Source of the DNA: Oxobacter pfennigii
GTDB taxonomy: Bacteria > Bacillota > Clostridia > Clostridiales > Oxobacteraceae
NCBI RefSeq assembly: GCF_001317355.1
Contig: NZ_LKET01000021.1
Span: 1 to 64,000, forward strand
Length of the DNA: 64,000 nucleotides
Direction of reading: 5' to 3'
This document shows positions 1 to 7,479 of the stretch, piece after piece. A program made the position numbers and the translations under genes. Numbering within the stretch: the first letter of the stretch is position 1; each line of letters starts with the position of its first letter. The notes under the pieces were generated by a model. It was not told the DNA's origin and made no database searches. It saw only the letters and a list, made by a program, of their open reading frames with translations.

Positions 1-393
1 CTTGCAGATGCGTGAAGCACCTTCGCAACTCGTCTCCAATGCTAGTATGCAAATGAAATCTTCTAGTCGCTCTGTCTTACGGCTATATGAATTAAGGAAT
101 CCGTGATACGTTTCAGCAATAGTAACCACTTCGCATTCTTCATTATCACAGCAATACTCATGAGACGTAATTTCCAATAGAACTCTCTTGCCAAGAATGG
201 GAAGATCTTGGACCTTCCTTACATATGTGCCATGATAATGATTAGACGTCGTATGGCATGCAGGACATTCGCAGCTACTAGATTTAGATTTCATTTTAAT
301 TATAATTTGATGGTCCTTATTTTCAATATTTGTTATTATGAGAGAATCTTCAGGAAAAAATGATTGAATTTCAAAGGCATTTATGGCTTGCAT
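1..393 (-). mobile_element. ISL3-family transposase, N-terminal part (cut by window edge)
   Basis: The minus strand is open from an ATG at 393 to the window start (131 codons). It encodes a Cys-rich zinc-finger region (CECPACH followed about 40 residues later by CCDNEEC) and the connecting text HGTYVRKVQDLPILGKRV, which is typical of the N-terminus of ISL3 (IS204/IS1001/IS1096/IS1165) transposases. The DDE catalytic part lies outside the window, so whether the element is intact cannot be judged. It is the outermost of several mobile or broken genes in the first 3.4 kb. Confidence 0.8.
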
Positions 394-476
394 CAACACA
401 CACCACTTTCAAATCTGATATATTTATCATATCATTTTTCCTATCAGAAAAACACAAATAAACGGATAATTAAGGA

Positions 477-575
477 TGAACCCACCGCACCGGAATATTC
501 ACACTTTCTGCTAACGAGAATACATCACATGGCATTACCCGTGGCGTAGCTTACTTTAAGGGAGGTGACCGCTAA
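477..575 (+). pseudogene. Possible C-terminal scrap of IS21 istA
   Basis: Directly upstream of istB a short open frame ends TAATG, the stop overlapping the istB start as in IS21 elements. Its tail reads ENTSHGITRGVAYFKGGDR, resembling the usual ENIRG..YFK ending of IstA. An in-frame stop lies just upstream, and no DDE domain precedes it, so at most about 32 codons of IstA survive. The match is short and the call tentative. Confidence 0.4.
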
Positions 576-1354
576 TGATACGACAGGTAACCATTGATAA
601 GCTGCATGATTTGCGACTTTCTGCCATGGCAGATGCATTTGAAGCACAATGCAAAGACCAGTCATTTGTTCCTTTTTCTTTTGAAGACCGATTTGGCATG
701 CTGGTTGATAAAGAATGGGATAAACGAAAAAATACAAAATTGCAGAAGTTAATCCACATTGGAGACTTCCGCCATCCCAATGCCTGCATGGAAGATATTG
801 AATACCATGTGGACAGAAAACTGGATAAAGCACAAATGTTGGAGTTCTCAACCTGCCGATACATCAGCGCAAATCATCATATCATTCTCAAAGGTGCATC
901 CGGCAATGGCAAAACCTATATTGCCTGTGCACTTGGCATTGCTGCCTGCAGGAACTTCATCAAGGTCCGTTATATCCGGCTGCCCGATCTACTGAACGAA
1001 CTTGCAGTAGCACATGGAGAAGGAACTTTTGAAAAAGTTATTAAGACTTATCAGCGTATTGACTTGCTGATACTGGACGAATTTCTTCTTACACCACTGG
1101 CAAGTGACCAGGCAAGAGAGCTTCTTGAAATCATAGAAGCATGAACTGTGCGCGGTTCAGTCATCTTCTGCACACAGTTTGAACCGGGCGACTGGTATAG
1201 CCGGATTGGAACGGAAAGTGATGCTACCGTTTCTGAAGCCATTATTGACCGTATTATTCATAATTCGTATGAGGTTATGATTGATGGACTGGTTTCCATG
1301 CGTGAGCGCCACGGTCTGAAATCCTCTGCAAAAGGGAGAATCATCCATGAATAA
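575..1354 (+). pseudogene. istB: IS21-type IstB ATPase interrupted by an in-frame stop
   Basis: IstB is the AAA+ helper ATPase of IS21 transposition. The frame carries Walker A (GASGNGKTY, about residues 108-116), Walker B (LLILDEF, about 168-174) and the C-terminal text [25 protein letters not shown] at 1142-1144 interrupts it inside LEIIEA[12 protein letters not shown]; family members have Arg there, so a single CGA-to-TGA change is the simplest cause. The frame then runs on to the normal end at 1354. The ribosome site GGGAGGTG at 560-567 is good. With istA almost gone the element should be immobile unless helped in trans. Confidence 0.85.
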
Positions 1355-1402
1355 GCTGATGATGCAAATCAGTTAGTTAAATCAAAAATATGATGGAATC
1401 CA

Positions 1403-1561
1403 TTAGATAAGCAACTGCACTCTAGCCGGAAAGCAGTGCTCTGTTTTTCCGGTTAGGGGTGTGCTGGACTTCCGAAAAGTATGCATTATCTCATCGGCGT
1501 ATTCAGCGAGTTCCTGATTTATATAATCTTCATTATAACTTAAATATTCTAATGATTTCAT
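1403..1561 (-). CDS. Possible 52-residue ORF, unrecognised
   Basis: On the minus strand an ATG at 1561 is preceded by GGGAGTG at a workable spacing and opens a 52-codon frame beginning MKSLEYLSYNEDYINQELAEY. I recognise no family. It overlaps the hairpin at 1424-1454 and lies between two pseudogenes, so it may be a gene fragment or chance. Confidence 0.25.
   Translation of the reverse strand: MKSLEYLSYNEDYINQELAEYADEIMHTFRKSSTPLTGKTEHCFPARVQLLI
1424..1454. terminator. Hairpin downstream of istB
   Basis: Arms AGCCGGAAA (1424-1432) and TTTCCGGTT (1446-1454) pair with one G-U. There is a T-run inside the right arm but only a weak one after it. It may be a terminator or an element end. Confidence 0.4.
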
Positions 1562-1583
1562 TAATTCACTCCCGGTAGGTTAA

Positions 1584-1931
1584 TACCATGCAAATGATGA
1601 TATAGCAGAATTTGTTAGAGTTGTCGCAGGCAAAGGCATCTCAATTGCTGCTATATGCGGAGCCACTTTATTTTTGTGCCGGCATGGTTTCTTAAATCAT
1701 GTAAAACATACCGGCGATAGTTTGGAACTCTTTCAAAATCAGCAAGGTTATACCGGACAGGATCTTTATGTGCCAGCACAAGTAGTGGTGGACAAAGGGT
1801 TTATTACAGCCAATGAAACCGCTGCTGTAGAATTTGCGTATCATATTTTTAAAACATTGAAGATAGATACAGATGAAGAAATTGAAAAATGGTTTGATAA
1901 TTTTAAAAACGGAGCTGTTCGTACTCTTTAA
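1584..1931 (+). pseudogene. 5'-truncated DJ-1/PfpI (ThiJ) family gene
   Basis: From just after a TAA at 1581 the frame reads YHANDDIAEFVRVVAGKG, then ISIAAICGATLFLCRHGF and QGYTGQDLYVPAQVVVDKGF. This is the C-terminal half of a DJ-1/PfpI-type glutamine-amidotransferase-like protein, with the nucleophile-elbow Cys in AICGAT. The first half of the domain (about 80 residues) is missing, and only a TTG at 1674 could start a shorter product. It is best read as a remnant left by insertion or deletion next to the IS21 scrap. Confidence 0.75.
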
Positions 1932-1956
1932 TTTCTAAATAATGATTAAAGAAATT

Positions 1957-1993
1957 AAAGGTGGTACTTCTCAATTAGAGTAGTGCCACCTTT
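1957..1993. terminator. Hairpin terminator after the DJ-1 remnant
   Basis: AAAGGTGGTACT (1957-1968) pairs with AGTGCCACCTTT (1982-1993), 11 of 12 positions plus one G-U, followed by TTTT. Confidence 0.6.
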
Positions 1994-2051
1994 TCAATCG
2001 CAGTACGATACATAATCAACACCTCCGGTTCTTGTGCTAAACAATATATCC

Positions 2052-2089
2052 ATAAACCACAAAAAATACAACGACTTTTTGTGGTTTAT
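2052..2089. repeat. Perfect 14-bp inverted repeat
   Basis: ATAAACCACAAAAA (2052-2065) and TTTTTGTGGTTTAT (2076-2089) are exact reverse complements around a 10-nt loop. The loop and right arm also carry CAACGACTTTTTGT, which recurs at 2102-2115. It could be a terminator for transcripts from either side or a regulatory site for the gene at 2198. Confidence 0.6.
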
Positions 2090-2129
2090 ATACATTTTAT
2101 TCAACGACTTTTTGTTATTAACTATATAA

Positions 2130-2158
2130 TTGTGGATGTAAAAATTGTGATGTATACT
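2130..2158 (+). promoter_or_regulatory. Probable sigma-A promoter of the deformylase-like gene
   Basis: TTGTGG (2130-2135), a 17-nt spacer, then TATACT (2153-2158), about 40 nt before the start codon. A second candidate -10 (TATAAT) lies at 2125-2130. Confidence 0.5.
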
Positions 2159-2197
2159 GATAAGCAGAAATAATAATCAAGCGAGGGGGCTAAATAC

Positions 2198-2683
2198 ATG
2201 GAAAGAAAGATTTTTTTGCTGGGTGACCCGCAATTATATGAGATAAGTGAGGAATGCACAAGGGATGAAATGCCTGAAATCCTGAAAATCAAAGGGGATT
2301 TGCGGGATACTTTAATTGCCTTCAGAAATAAATATGGTGTAGGAAGGGCAATTGCAGCTCCTCAAATCGGTGAAAGAAAGCGCATCATCTACAGGCACCT
2401 GGATACTCCTATATTATTTATAAATCCTTGGATGGAGTATCCGGATGATGAAATGATGGAGGTATTGGACGATTGCATGTCATTTCCCGGCCTTCTTGTA
2501 AAGCTGATGCGCCACAAAAGGTGCATAATCCACTATAAGGATGAAAACTGGAATGACTGCAAGCTGGAATTGGAAGGTGACATGTCGGAATTGCTGCAGC
2601 ACGAGTTTGACCATCTTGACGGAATTCTTGCCACAATGCGGGCCATAGATAATAAGTCATTTGTAATAAAAGAGAATCACTAA
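2198..2683 (+). CDS. Peptide deformylase family protein with altered motif 2
   Basis: Peptide deformylase removes the N-formyl group from new proteins with an active-site metal. All three motif positions can be found in this 161-residue protein: GVGRAIAAPQIG (47-58; usual GxGxAAPQ), DDCMSFPG (91-98; usual EGCLS) and HEFDHLDG (135-142). The metal ligands Cys93, His135 and His139 and the catalytic Glu136 are present, so activity is possible. The EG-to-DD and Leu-to-Met changes in motif 2, the extra residue in motif 1 and the setting among mobile genes suggest an accessory paralogue, not the housekeeping def. The ribosome site GAGGGGG precedes the ATG. Confidence 0.75.
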   Translation: MERKIFLLGDPQLYEISEECTRDEMPEILKIKGDLRDTLIAFRNKYGVGRAIAAPQIGERKRIIYRHLDTPILFINPWMEYPDDEMMEVLDDCMSFPGLLVKLMRHKRCIIHYKDENWNDCKLELEGDMSELLQHEFDHLDGILATMRAIDNKSFVIKENH

Positions 2684-2763
2684 TATAAATTTACTGTTAT
2701 TATATTAAAAGTTAGGATAAATTACTCCTAAATGTGATATAATAGTAATAGGAGGTGTTTAAT

Positions 2764-3006
2764 GTGTTAGTAAATACCGAGAATATGATACCTATATCAG
2801 AAGCAAATCAAAATTTCTCTAAAATTGCTAAAATTGTAGATAAAGATAAGTCTGTTGTTATAATGAAGAACAATAAGCCTAAGTATATACTTTTAGACTT
2901 TGAAGAATTTATCAAAGCGGCTATTTCAGATGAAGAACAGTTGAGTGCAATAGCCGATAGAATACTTGAAAGTAATTTAGAGGCATTCAGGGAACTTGCT
3001 AAATGA
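2764..3006 (+). CDS. Phd/YefM-family antitoxin
   Basis: An 80-residue protein beginning MLVNTENMIPISEANQNFSK with the Phd/YefM fold pattern: ISEAxxNFSKIAKIVD, then VVIMKNNKPKYILLDFEEF. Such proteins bind their own promoter and neutralise a partner toxin. I take GTG at 2764 as start because GGAGG (2751-2755) sits 8 nt upstream; a GTG at 2755 lies inside that site. Its stop overlaps the next ATG (ATGA), the usual arrangement for a toxin-antitoxin pair. The acidic C-terminal helix probably wraps the toxin. Confidence 0.8.
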   Translation: MLVNTENMIPISEANQNFSKIAKIVDKDKSVVIMKNNKPKYILLDFEEFIKAAISDEEQLSAIADRILESNLEAFRELAK

Positions 3007-3385
3007 AATATATAACTATTGAGTATATTATGATGTGGCATACGAAAATGATAAGTGTTACTGGAGGATTAAAGGGAATTAGGAGCATAGAACTACTAAA
3101 TTCGGCTGTTGAAAATTCAAAAGCTACATTTAATGGAGTAGATTTGTACTCCACAATTGAAGAAAAGTGTGCAAGCATATGTTATAGCATAGTAAATAAT
3201 CACCCCTTTATAGATGGCAACAAAAGAACTGGATGTATACAATGCTTGTTTTATTAGAATACAATGATATAAGGCTTAGTTTTAGTCAAGAAGAGCTCAT
3301 TAGTCTGGGATTTGATATTGCAAAAGGCATGTTTAATATACAAGATATTATTATTTGGATTGACAATCATAAAATTAATAGATGA
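3003..3385 (+). pseudogene. Doc-family toxin, frameshifted
   Basis: Doc toxins carry a Fic fold that modifies EF-Tu. The first frame reaches the signature HPFIDGNKRTG (residues about 66-76), the Fic/Doc active site. It then leaves the family frame and stops at 3255. Moving the frame near 3233 restores YTMLVLLEYNDIRLSF and a normal end at 3385, giving about 127 residues in all, the usual Doc length. A small insertion or deletion in the GGATG stretch explains this. The catalytic His is encoded before the break, but the C-terminal helices are lost, so the product is probably inactive. Confidence 0.75.
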
Positions 3386-3393
3386 ATACAAAA

Positions 3394-3427
3394 CTCCCCT
3401 ATCTCAATTTTATTTAAGATAGGGGAG
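3394..3427. terminator. Bidirectional terminator between doc and the azoreductase
   Basis: CTCCCCTATCT (3394-3404) and AGATAGGGGAG (3417-3427) are a perfect 11-bp stem between convergent genes, with A-rich and T-rich flanks. Confidence 0.75.
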
Positions 3428-3433
3428 CTTATA

Positions 3434-4036
3434 TTAAAAGTCAATCGCTAATTCACTGGCTTCTTGGCTTTTTTCTGCAACAAGGATTGCAGTATCTGTA
3501 GCGCTGCGGTCTATTCTTTCAACCGCAAAGGTTTTAAAGTCCTGTATCCCAAGGAAGCCTAAGATAATCCTCAAATATCTGTCTCCCATTTCAAAGTTTG
3601 AAAGCGGTGGCTCTGAATATTCGCCGCCTCTGGTAACAAAATGTATAGCCTTTTTCCCATGGCACAAGCCCACAGGGCCCTGGGAAGTATACTTGAATGT
3701 AATGCCGCTTACCATTACATAATCAAGGTAAGCCTTAAGTATGGCAGGGAAGCTCAAATTCCAGAAAGGTGCTGAAAATACATATTTGTCAGCCTCAAGG
3801 AATTGATAAGCATACTTTAAAACCGGATGGTCCCTGTGGGCTCCCGGTTCCACATTATGATGGGCTATATCATCCTCAGATAAAAATCCGATGTTTTCCT
3901 TATATAAATCAAGAGTTATTACTTCGTCGTCAGGATGGCTCTCCTTATATGCTTCGATAAAACTGTCTGAAATTTTGAAAGTCCTTGATGCACCTTCCGG
4001 CTTGGCATTTGCTTTGATGTAAAGAACTTTGCTCAT
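3434..4036 (-). CDS. azoR: FMN-dependent NADH-azoreductase (AzoR family)
   Basis: Reduces quinones and azo compounds by two-electron transfer from NADH using FMN, and so protects against electrophiles. The N-terminus MSKVLYIKANAKPEGASRT is the flavodoxin-like phosphate-binding segment, FSAPFWNLSFPAILKAYLDYV is the second conserved segment, and VTRGGEYSE matches the family. About 200 residues is the normal length. Three ATGs lie close together; the first (4045) touches the GAGGAG ribosome site, so 4039 or 4036 is preferred. Upstream on the same strand is an HxlR-type regulator, and a 16-bp palindrome lies between them, so repression by that regulator is likely. Confidence 0.85.
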   Translation of the reverse strand: MSKVLYIKANAKPEGASRTFKISDSFIEAYKESHPDDEVITLDLYKENIGFLSEDDIAHHNVEPGAHRDHPVLKYAYQFLEADKYVFSAPFWNLSFPAILKAYLDYVMVSGITFKYTSQGPVGLCHGKKAIHFVTRGGEYSEPPLSNFEMGDRYLRIILGFLGIQDFKTFAVERIDRSATDTAILVAEKSQEASELAIDF

Positions 4037-4134
4037 CATAAACATCTCCTCATCATCTTTATCAATGTTATTATTAACTGTGAGAATGTATTTTATGATG
4101 ACATAATAACAATAAAAATAATTATTAGCAACAA

Positions 4135-4150
4135 GGCACTATTTAGTGCC
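4135..4150. promoter_or_regulatory. Candidate HxlR operator upstream of azoR
   Basis: GGCACTATTTAGTGCC is a perfect palindrome. It matches the site at 4620-4635 in 14 of 16 positions. It lies just upstream of a possible -35 box (TTGTTG) for azoR on the minus strand. Confidence 0.65.
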
Positions 4151-4179
4151 ATAGTTTCTTTAAATATACTATTGCATTA

Positions 4180-4581
4180 TTAATCTTTTCCCTCTTCTTC
4201 TGCAAGCTGGTCTGATACAATGCCGGATTTCAGATATTCTGCCCCAAAGCCATGCATCATTTTCAATACAGGAATCAGTTTCTTCCCTATATCAGTCAGC
4301 CCATATTCAACTTTTGGCGGTACTACAGGATAAACCTTTCTGAATATCAGCTTATTTTCTTCTAGGCTCCTTAACTGCTGAGTCAGCATTTTTTGCGTTA
4401 TATTTTTAAATCTGTTTTTTATATCGCTGAATCTTAAGGTGCTGTAACTTAAATACCAGAGTATCAATAATTTCCATTTGCCCGATACCAGGTTTTGGAC
4501 CAAAACCATAGGGCATACATCATATTGTTCACACTGATCTCTCATATGGCATTGTTCATGTCTTTTTAAAACTTCGTTCAT
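4180..4581 (-). CDS. HxlR/DUF24-family transcriptional regulator (YodB-like)
   Basis: A 133-residue winged-helix protein with the HxlR core CPMVLVQNLVSGKWKLLILWYL, then LTQQLRSLEENKLIFRKVYP and PPKVEYGLTDIGKKL. The conserved N-terminal Cys (Cys23 from the chosen start) precedes PM as in Bacillus YodB, which senses quinones and diamide through that Cys. Cys11 and Cys17 are extra. The start is ATG 4581, 8 nt from AAAGG; a GTG at 4590 lies inside that site. The neighbouring azoreductase is a classical target of YodB-type repressors. A matching palindrome lies in its own promoter, so autoregulation is expected. Confidence 0.85.
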   Translation of the reverse strand: MNEVLKRHEQCHMRDQCEQYDVCPMVLVQNLVSGKWKLLILWYLSYSTLRFSDIKNRFKNITQKMLTQQLRSLEENKLIFRKVYPVVPPKVEYGLTDIGKKLIPVLKMMHGFGAEYLKSGIVSDQLAEEEGKD

Positions 4582-4619
4582 ATGACTCACCTTTCTCTAA
4601 GTATAATTTCGGGTACTAT

Positions 4620-4635
4620 GGTACAAAATAGTGCC
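4620..4635. promoter_or_regulatory. Candidate HxlR operator in the hxlR promoter
   Basis: Read on the minus strand the site is GGCACTATTTTGTACC, 14/16 identical to the palindrome at 4135-4150. It sits about 40 nt before the regulator's start codon and covers a plausible -35 region, with TATACT further down as -10. Confidence 0.65.
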
Positions 4636-4753
4636 TACTAGCCAATAAATGATTTAATGGCTAATATTATAGCATATCGTATAATTAACTCACAATATGC
4701 AGATTAAAATGCATTTTAAATATATTTCATTTTAATTTATGGAGGTATCATAC

Positions 4754-6550
4754 ATGAGAACTTTTCAAATTACAGTGAAAAAAGACGGAGGGCCAAGAGT
4801 TATTTATGCCAATGAAGGGGATAACCTTCTTAAGGTAATGATCAAAGAAGGTATATATGTTCAGACACCCTGCGGCGGTAAAGGCATTTGCGGAAAGTGC
4901 AAGGTCATATTCCACAAGGGAGCAAAGGAGCCTGCGAATACCGATATAAAGCACTTGAGTGAAGATGAGATTTCTAGGGGGATGAGGCTTGCCTGCGGTG
5001 TAATAGTAGATGAGCCAATGGATATTGAAGTTCCTACAGTTGCAAGCGCAATTAATGTACTTACGACAGGTAGTGAAGATATGGATATCCAGGTAAGCCC
5101 CTTTGTAATAAAGAAATATCTGAATCTTACTCCCCCATCAATCCATGACCAGAGAAGCGATATAAGAAGAATTCAGGACGGGTTGGGAATTACTAGCTTA
5201 TCTGCCAGAAGTAAATTGATGAGAGAAATGCATGATGTGCTTATAAAGAGCGATTATAAAGTAACTGTAAGTGTTTACAAAGGTGAGCTTTTGAATATTG
5301 AAGCAGGAGATGCATCGGATAAATCCTATGGCATAGCAGTTGATATTGGTACTACAACGGTAGCTTCCTATTTGATAGACCTTACTTCCGGAAAGGTCAT
5401 AGACGTTGAATCAGGTGTTAACGCCCAAAGACCCTATGGTGCCGATGTTATTTCTAGGATTAACTATACCATACAGCAAAAAGACGGACTTACAACATTA
5501 AGGGATGCTATTGTAAACCAGTTAGGCGGGATGCTTATAAAGCTTTGTGAAAGAAATAATATGGAAACTAAGCATGTATATAATGTCACTGTCGTTGGAA
5601 ATACAACCATGACTCACTTATTCTTAGGAGTGCCCTGCGAAAGTATTGCCGTTTCCCCATATATTCCGGTTGTAACTGACCTCGTTGAGGTGCCGGGAAG
5701 GGAAATGAACATGCCTATCGACGGTTACGTTTCAGTCCTTCCAGGAGTAGCAAGCTATGTGGGAAGCGACATAACTGCCGGAATACTTGCCTGCGGCATG
5801 CACAAGTCAGAAAAATATTCACTACTTTTAGACCTTGGCACAAACGGAGAAATGGCTGTAGGAAACAAAGACGGCATTGTATCCTGTGCAACGGCAGCAG
5901 GCCCGGCATTTGAAGGAGCTACAATTAAATGGGGAATAGGCGGTGTCAAAGGAGCAGTATCAAAGATAGACCTGTCCCAGGACAAAATATATTCAACAAT
6001 AGGGGATGCGAAGCCCATAGGTATTTGCGGTTCGGGAGTTCTTGATGCCGTATCTGAATTTGTGAAGTATGAGATAATAAATAAGACGGGCAGAATGTAT
6101 AAGCCGGAAGAATTGGACCTTCCGGATTCATTAAAGAACAGGATAACCACAACCGACAGCGGAAAGCAATTTACCATAGAAGGTGATGTTGTATTTACCC
6201 AGAAAGATGTAAGAGAGGTACAGCTTGCCAAGGCTGCCGTAAGTGCGGGAATGAAGATTCTCGTTAAAGAAGCAGGCATCGAATTTAAAGATGTAGAAAC
6301 CATTTATGTTGCCGGAGGCTTCGGCAATTTCATGAATATAGAAAGCGCATTAAACATCGGACTTTTACCGAAGGAGCTTGCAGGCAAGGTTAAATCCATC
6401 GGCAATTCCGCAGGTACCGGCTCGAAGATGTGCCTTCTTTCCGAATCAGCGATCGGTGAATTAGAAAAAATATCAAACTCCACTAAATACGTTGAATTAT
6501 CGGGAAGGCCAGACTTCGAGGGACTGTTTGTTGATTCAATGGTATTCTAA
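4754..6550 (+). CDS. RACo-like corrinoid activation protein (2Fe-2S ferredoxin plus ASKHA/DUF4445)
   Basis: RACo-type enzymes use ATP to return oxidised corrinoid protein to the cob(I) state. The 598 residues start with a ferredoxin domain whose cluster ligands read Cys40-x5-Cys46-x2-Cys49 and Cys81. A linker follows, then an actin-like ATPase domain beginning GIAVDIGTTTVASYLIDL, with LLLDLGTNGEMA and IYVAGGFGNFM further on. Order and length match bacterial RACo. The start is ATG 4754, after GGAGG at 4741-4745; an ATG at 4739 overlaps that site. No corrinoid protein or methyltransferase lies beside it, so its partner is elsewhere or is only inferred. The cobalamin operon begins 2.1 kb downstream. 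Confidence 0.85.
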   Translation: MRTFQITVKKDGGPRVIYANEGDNLLKVMIKEGIYVQTPCGGKGICGKCKVIFHKGAKEPANTDIKHLSEDEISRGMRLACGVIVDEPMDIEVPTVASAINVLTTGSEDMDIQVSPFVIKKYLNLTPPSIHDQRSDIRRIQDGLGITSLSARSKLMREMHDVLIKSDYKVTVSVYKGELLNIEAGDASDKSYGIAVDIGTTTVASYLIDLTSGKVIDVESGVNAQRPYGADVISRINYTIQQKDGLTTLRDAIVNQLGGMLIKLCERNNMETKHVYNVTVVGNTTMTHLFLGVPCESIAVSPYIPVVTDLVEVPGREMNMPIDGYVSVLPGVASYVGSDITAGILACGMHKSEKYSLLLDLGTNGEMAVGNKDGIVSCATAAGPAFEGATIKWGIGGVKGAVSKIDLSQDKIYSTIGDAKPIGICGSGVLDAVSEFVKYEIINKTGRMYKPEELDLPDSLKNRITTTDSGKQFTIEGDVVFTQKDVREVQLAKAAVSAGMKILVKEAGIEFKDVETIYVAGGFGNFMNIESALNIGLLPKELAGKVKSIGNSAGTGSKMCLLSESAIGELEKISNSTKYVELSGRPDFEGLFVDSMVF

Positions 6551-6576
6551 CAGATGGTTTTATAAGTGTTACCTTT

Positions 6577-6805
6577 ATCTAACCGTTATAATGTAACGGT
6601 CAGGTTTTACGACCTCAAGGTTACAAACATAATTCGTATCCTTAAGGCAGCAGGGTAGAGTAAGCATCTGACCGAGATATTATCTCGGTTAGATGAATCT
6701 AACAGCCATAATCTTTCGGTCAGGTCTCTTTATTGGTGCCAACAAGGTTTGTCGGCTATATAAGTAAACCTATTCGACTTGACCGCCATATTATGGTTGT
6801 CTGCA
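6577..6805. repeat. Cluster of four degenerate 29-bp palindromic units
   Basis: Copies occur at 6577-6605 and 6697-6725 (direct) and 6666-6694 and 6777-6805 (inverted). Each begins ATCTAAC or a variant, has ATAAT in the middle and ends CGGTCAGRT. Most form a hairpin alone; the copy at 6666-6694, extended to 6665-6695, makes a near-perfect 14-bp stem with a 3-nt loop. The gap 6551-6948 holds no convincing gene otherwise. Confidence 0.65.
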
Positions 6806-6948
6806 TTTCGGATAAACATCAAATCGTATAATGGGGTTTTGCACTTACCAATTAGCACAAGGTAACTTTTTAATTCATTTTCTCTGTTGCTGACCAAAAC
6901 GAAACATTGTTTCATTTAGCTTTTCATTATTATTTATCACCCGAATAA

Positions 6949-7281
6949 GTAGAATCTATTGAAGGTAAAGGAATAACAATTATTAATGAAGTACTATTTA
7001 ATTCTGAATGTTTAACTCCGCACTTAGATTTTAATGATAGGGCTGATTCATGGGATGGTTTTATCTTTGTATATATAAATGAAACAAATAAAAAAGAAAG
7101 TCTATTAGGTCGTATTCCTATACAAGTTAAAGCACATGAGGTAAAAAACTTTAGTGGAAAAACTAAATCAAAGGCCTTTGATATATCGGATTTAATAAAT
7201 TACAAAAATGATGGCGGAGTTATAATTTTCAGCGTAGAATGTTGTGGGAAAAGCAGGAAGATTTATTTAAATAAACTCTAG
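6949..7281 (+). pseudogene. Remnant of a DUF4365-like PD-(D/E)XK nuclease-fold gene
   Basis: An open frame of 110 codons without a usable start runs from just after a TAA (6946) to TAG 7279. It includes FNDRADSWDGFIFVYINE and LLGRIPIQVKAHEV. The spaced D...WDG and the QVK triad resemble the N-terminal nuclease-fold domain (DUF4365 type) found on accessory and defence proteins. The C-terminal part and a start codon are missing, so this is a stranded fragment. The family call rests on motif spacing only. Confidence 0.55.
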
Positions 7282-7479
7282 TTCCACCCATTATAACATA
7301 ACTTTTTCTATATTTATTGTAAAAATTCCATATGTTTCATTAATTTAGAAGGAATTGGAATATATGTGAAGAATAATACATGGTAAATATTAGTAATAAT
7401 TGATGCTATATGACGGACTTACTGTTTTTAAAAGGAAAAAGACCGTATGATAAAACAATGTATTAAGAAGGTGGACGAT

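Noticed and set aside
364-549. 61-codon plus-strand ORF over the transposase start
   Set aside because: It overlaps the opposite-strand ISL3 start, shows no protein-like composition and no ribosome site; the IstA-like text is in another frame.
6577-6805. CRISPR-like array
   Set aside because: The units are palindromic and divergent, occur in both orientations, and the spacing between copies is irregular; no cas genes lie nearby.
6730-6915. 61-codon minus-strand ORF in the repeat region
   Set aside because: No ribosome site and no family features; its frame crosses a palindromic repeat unit.
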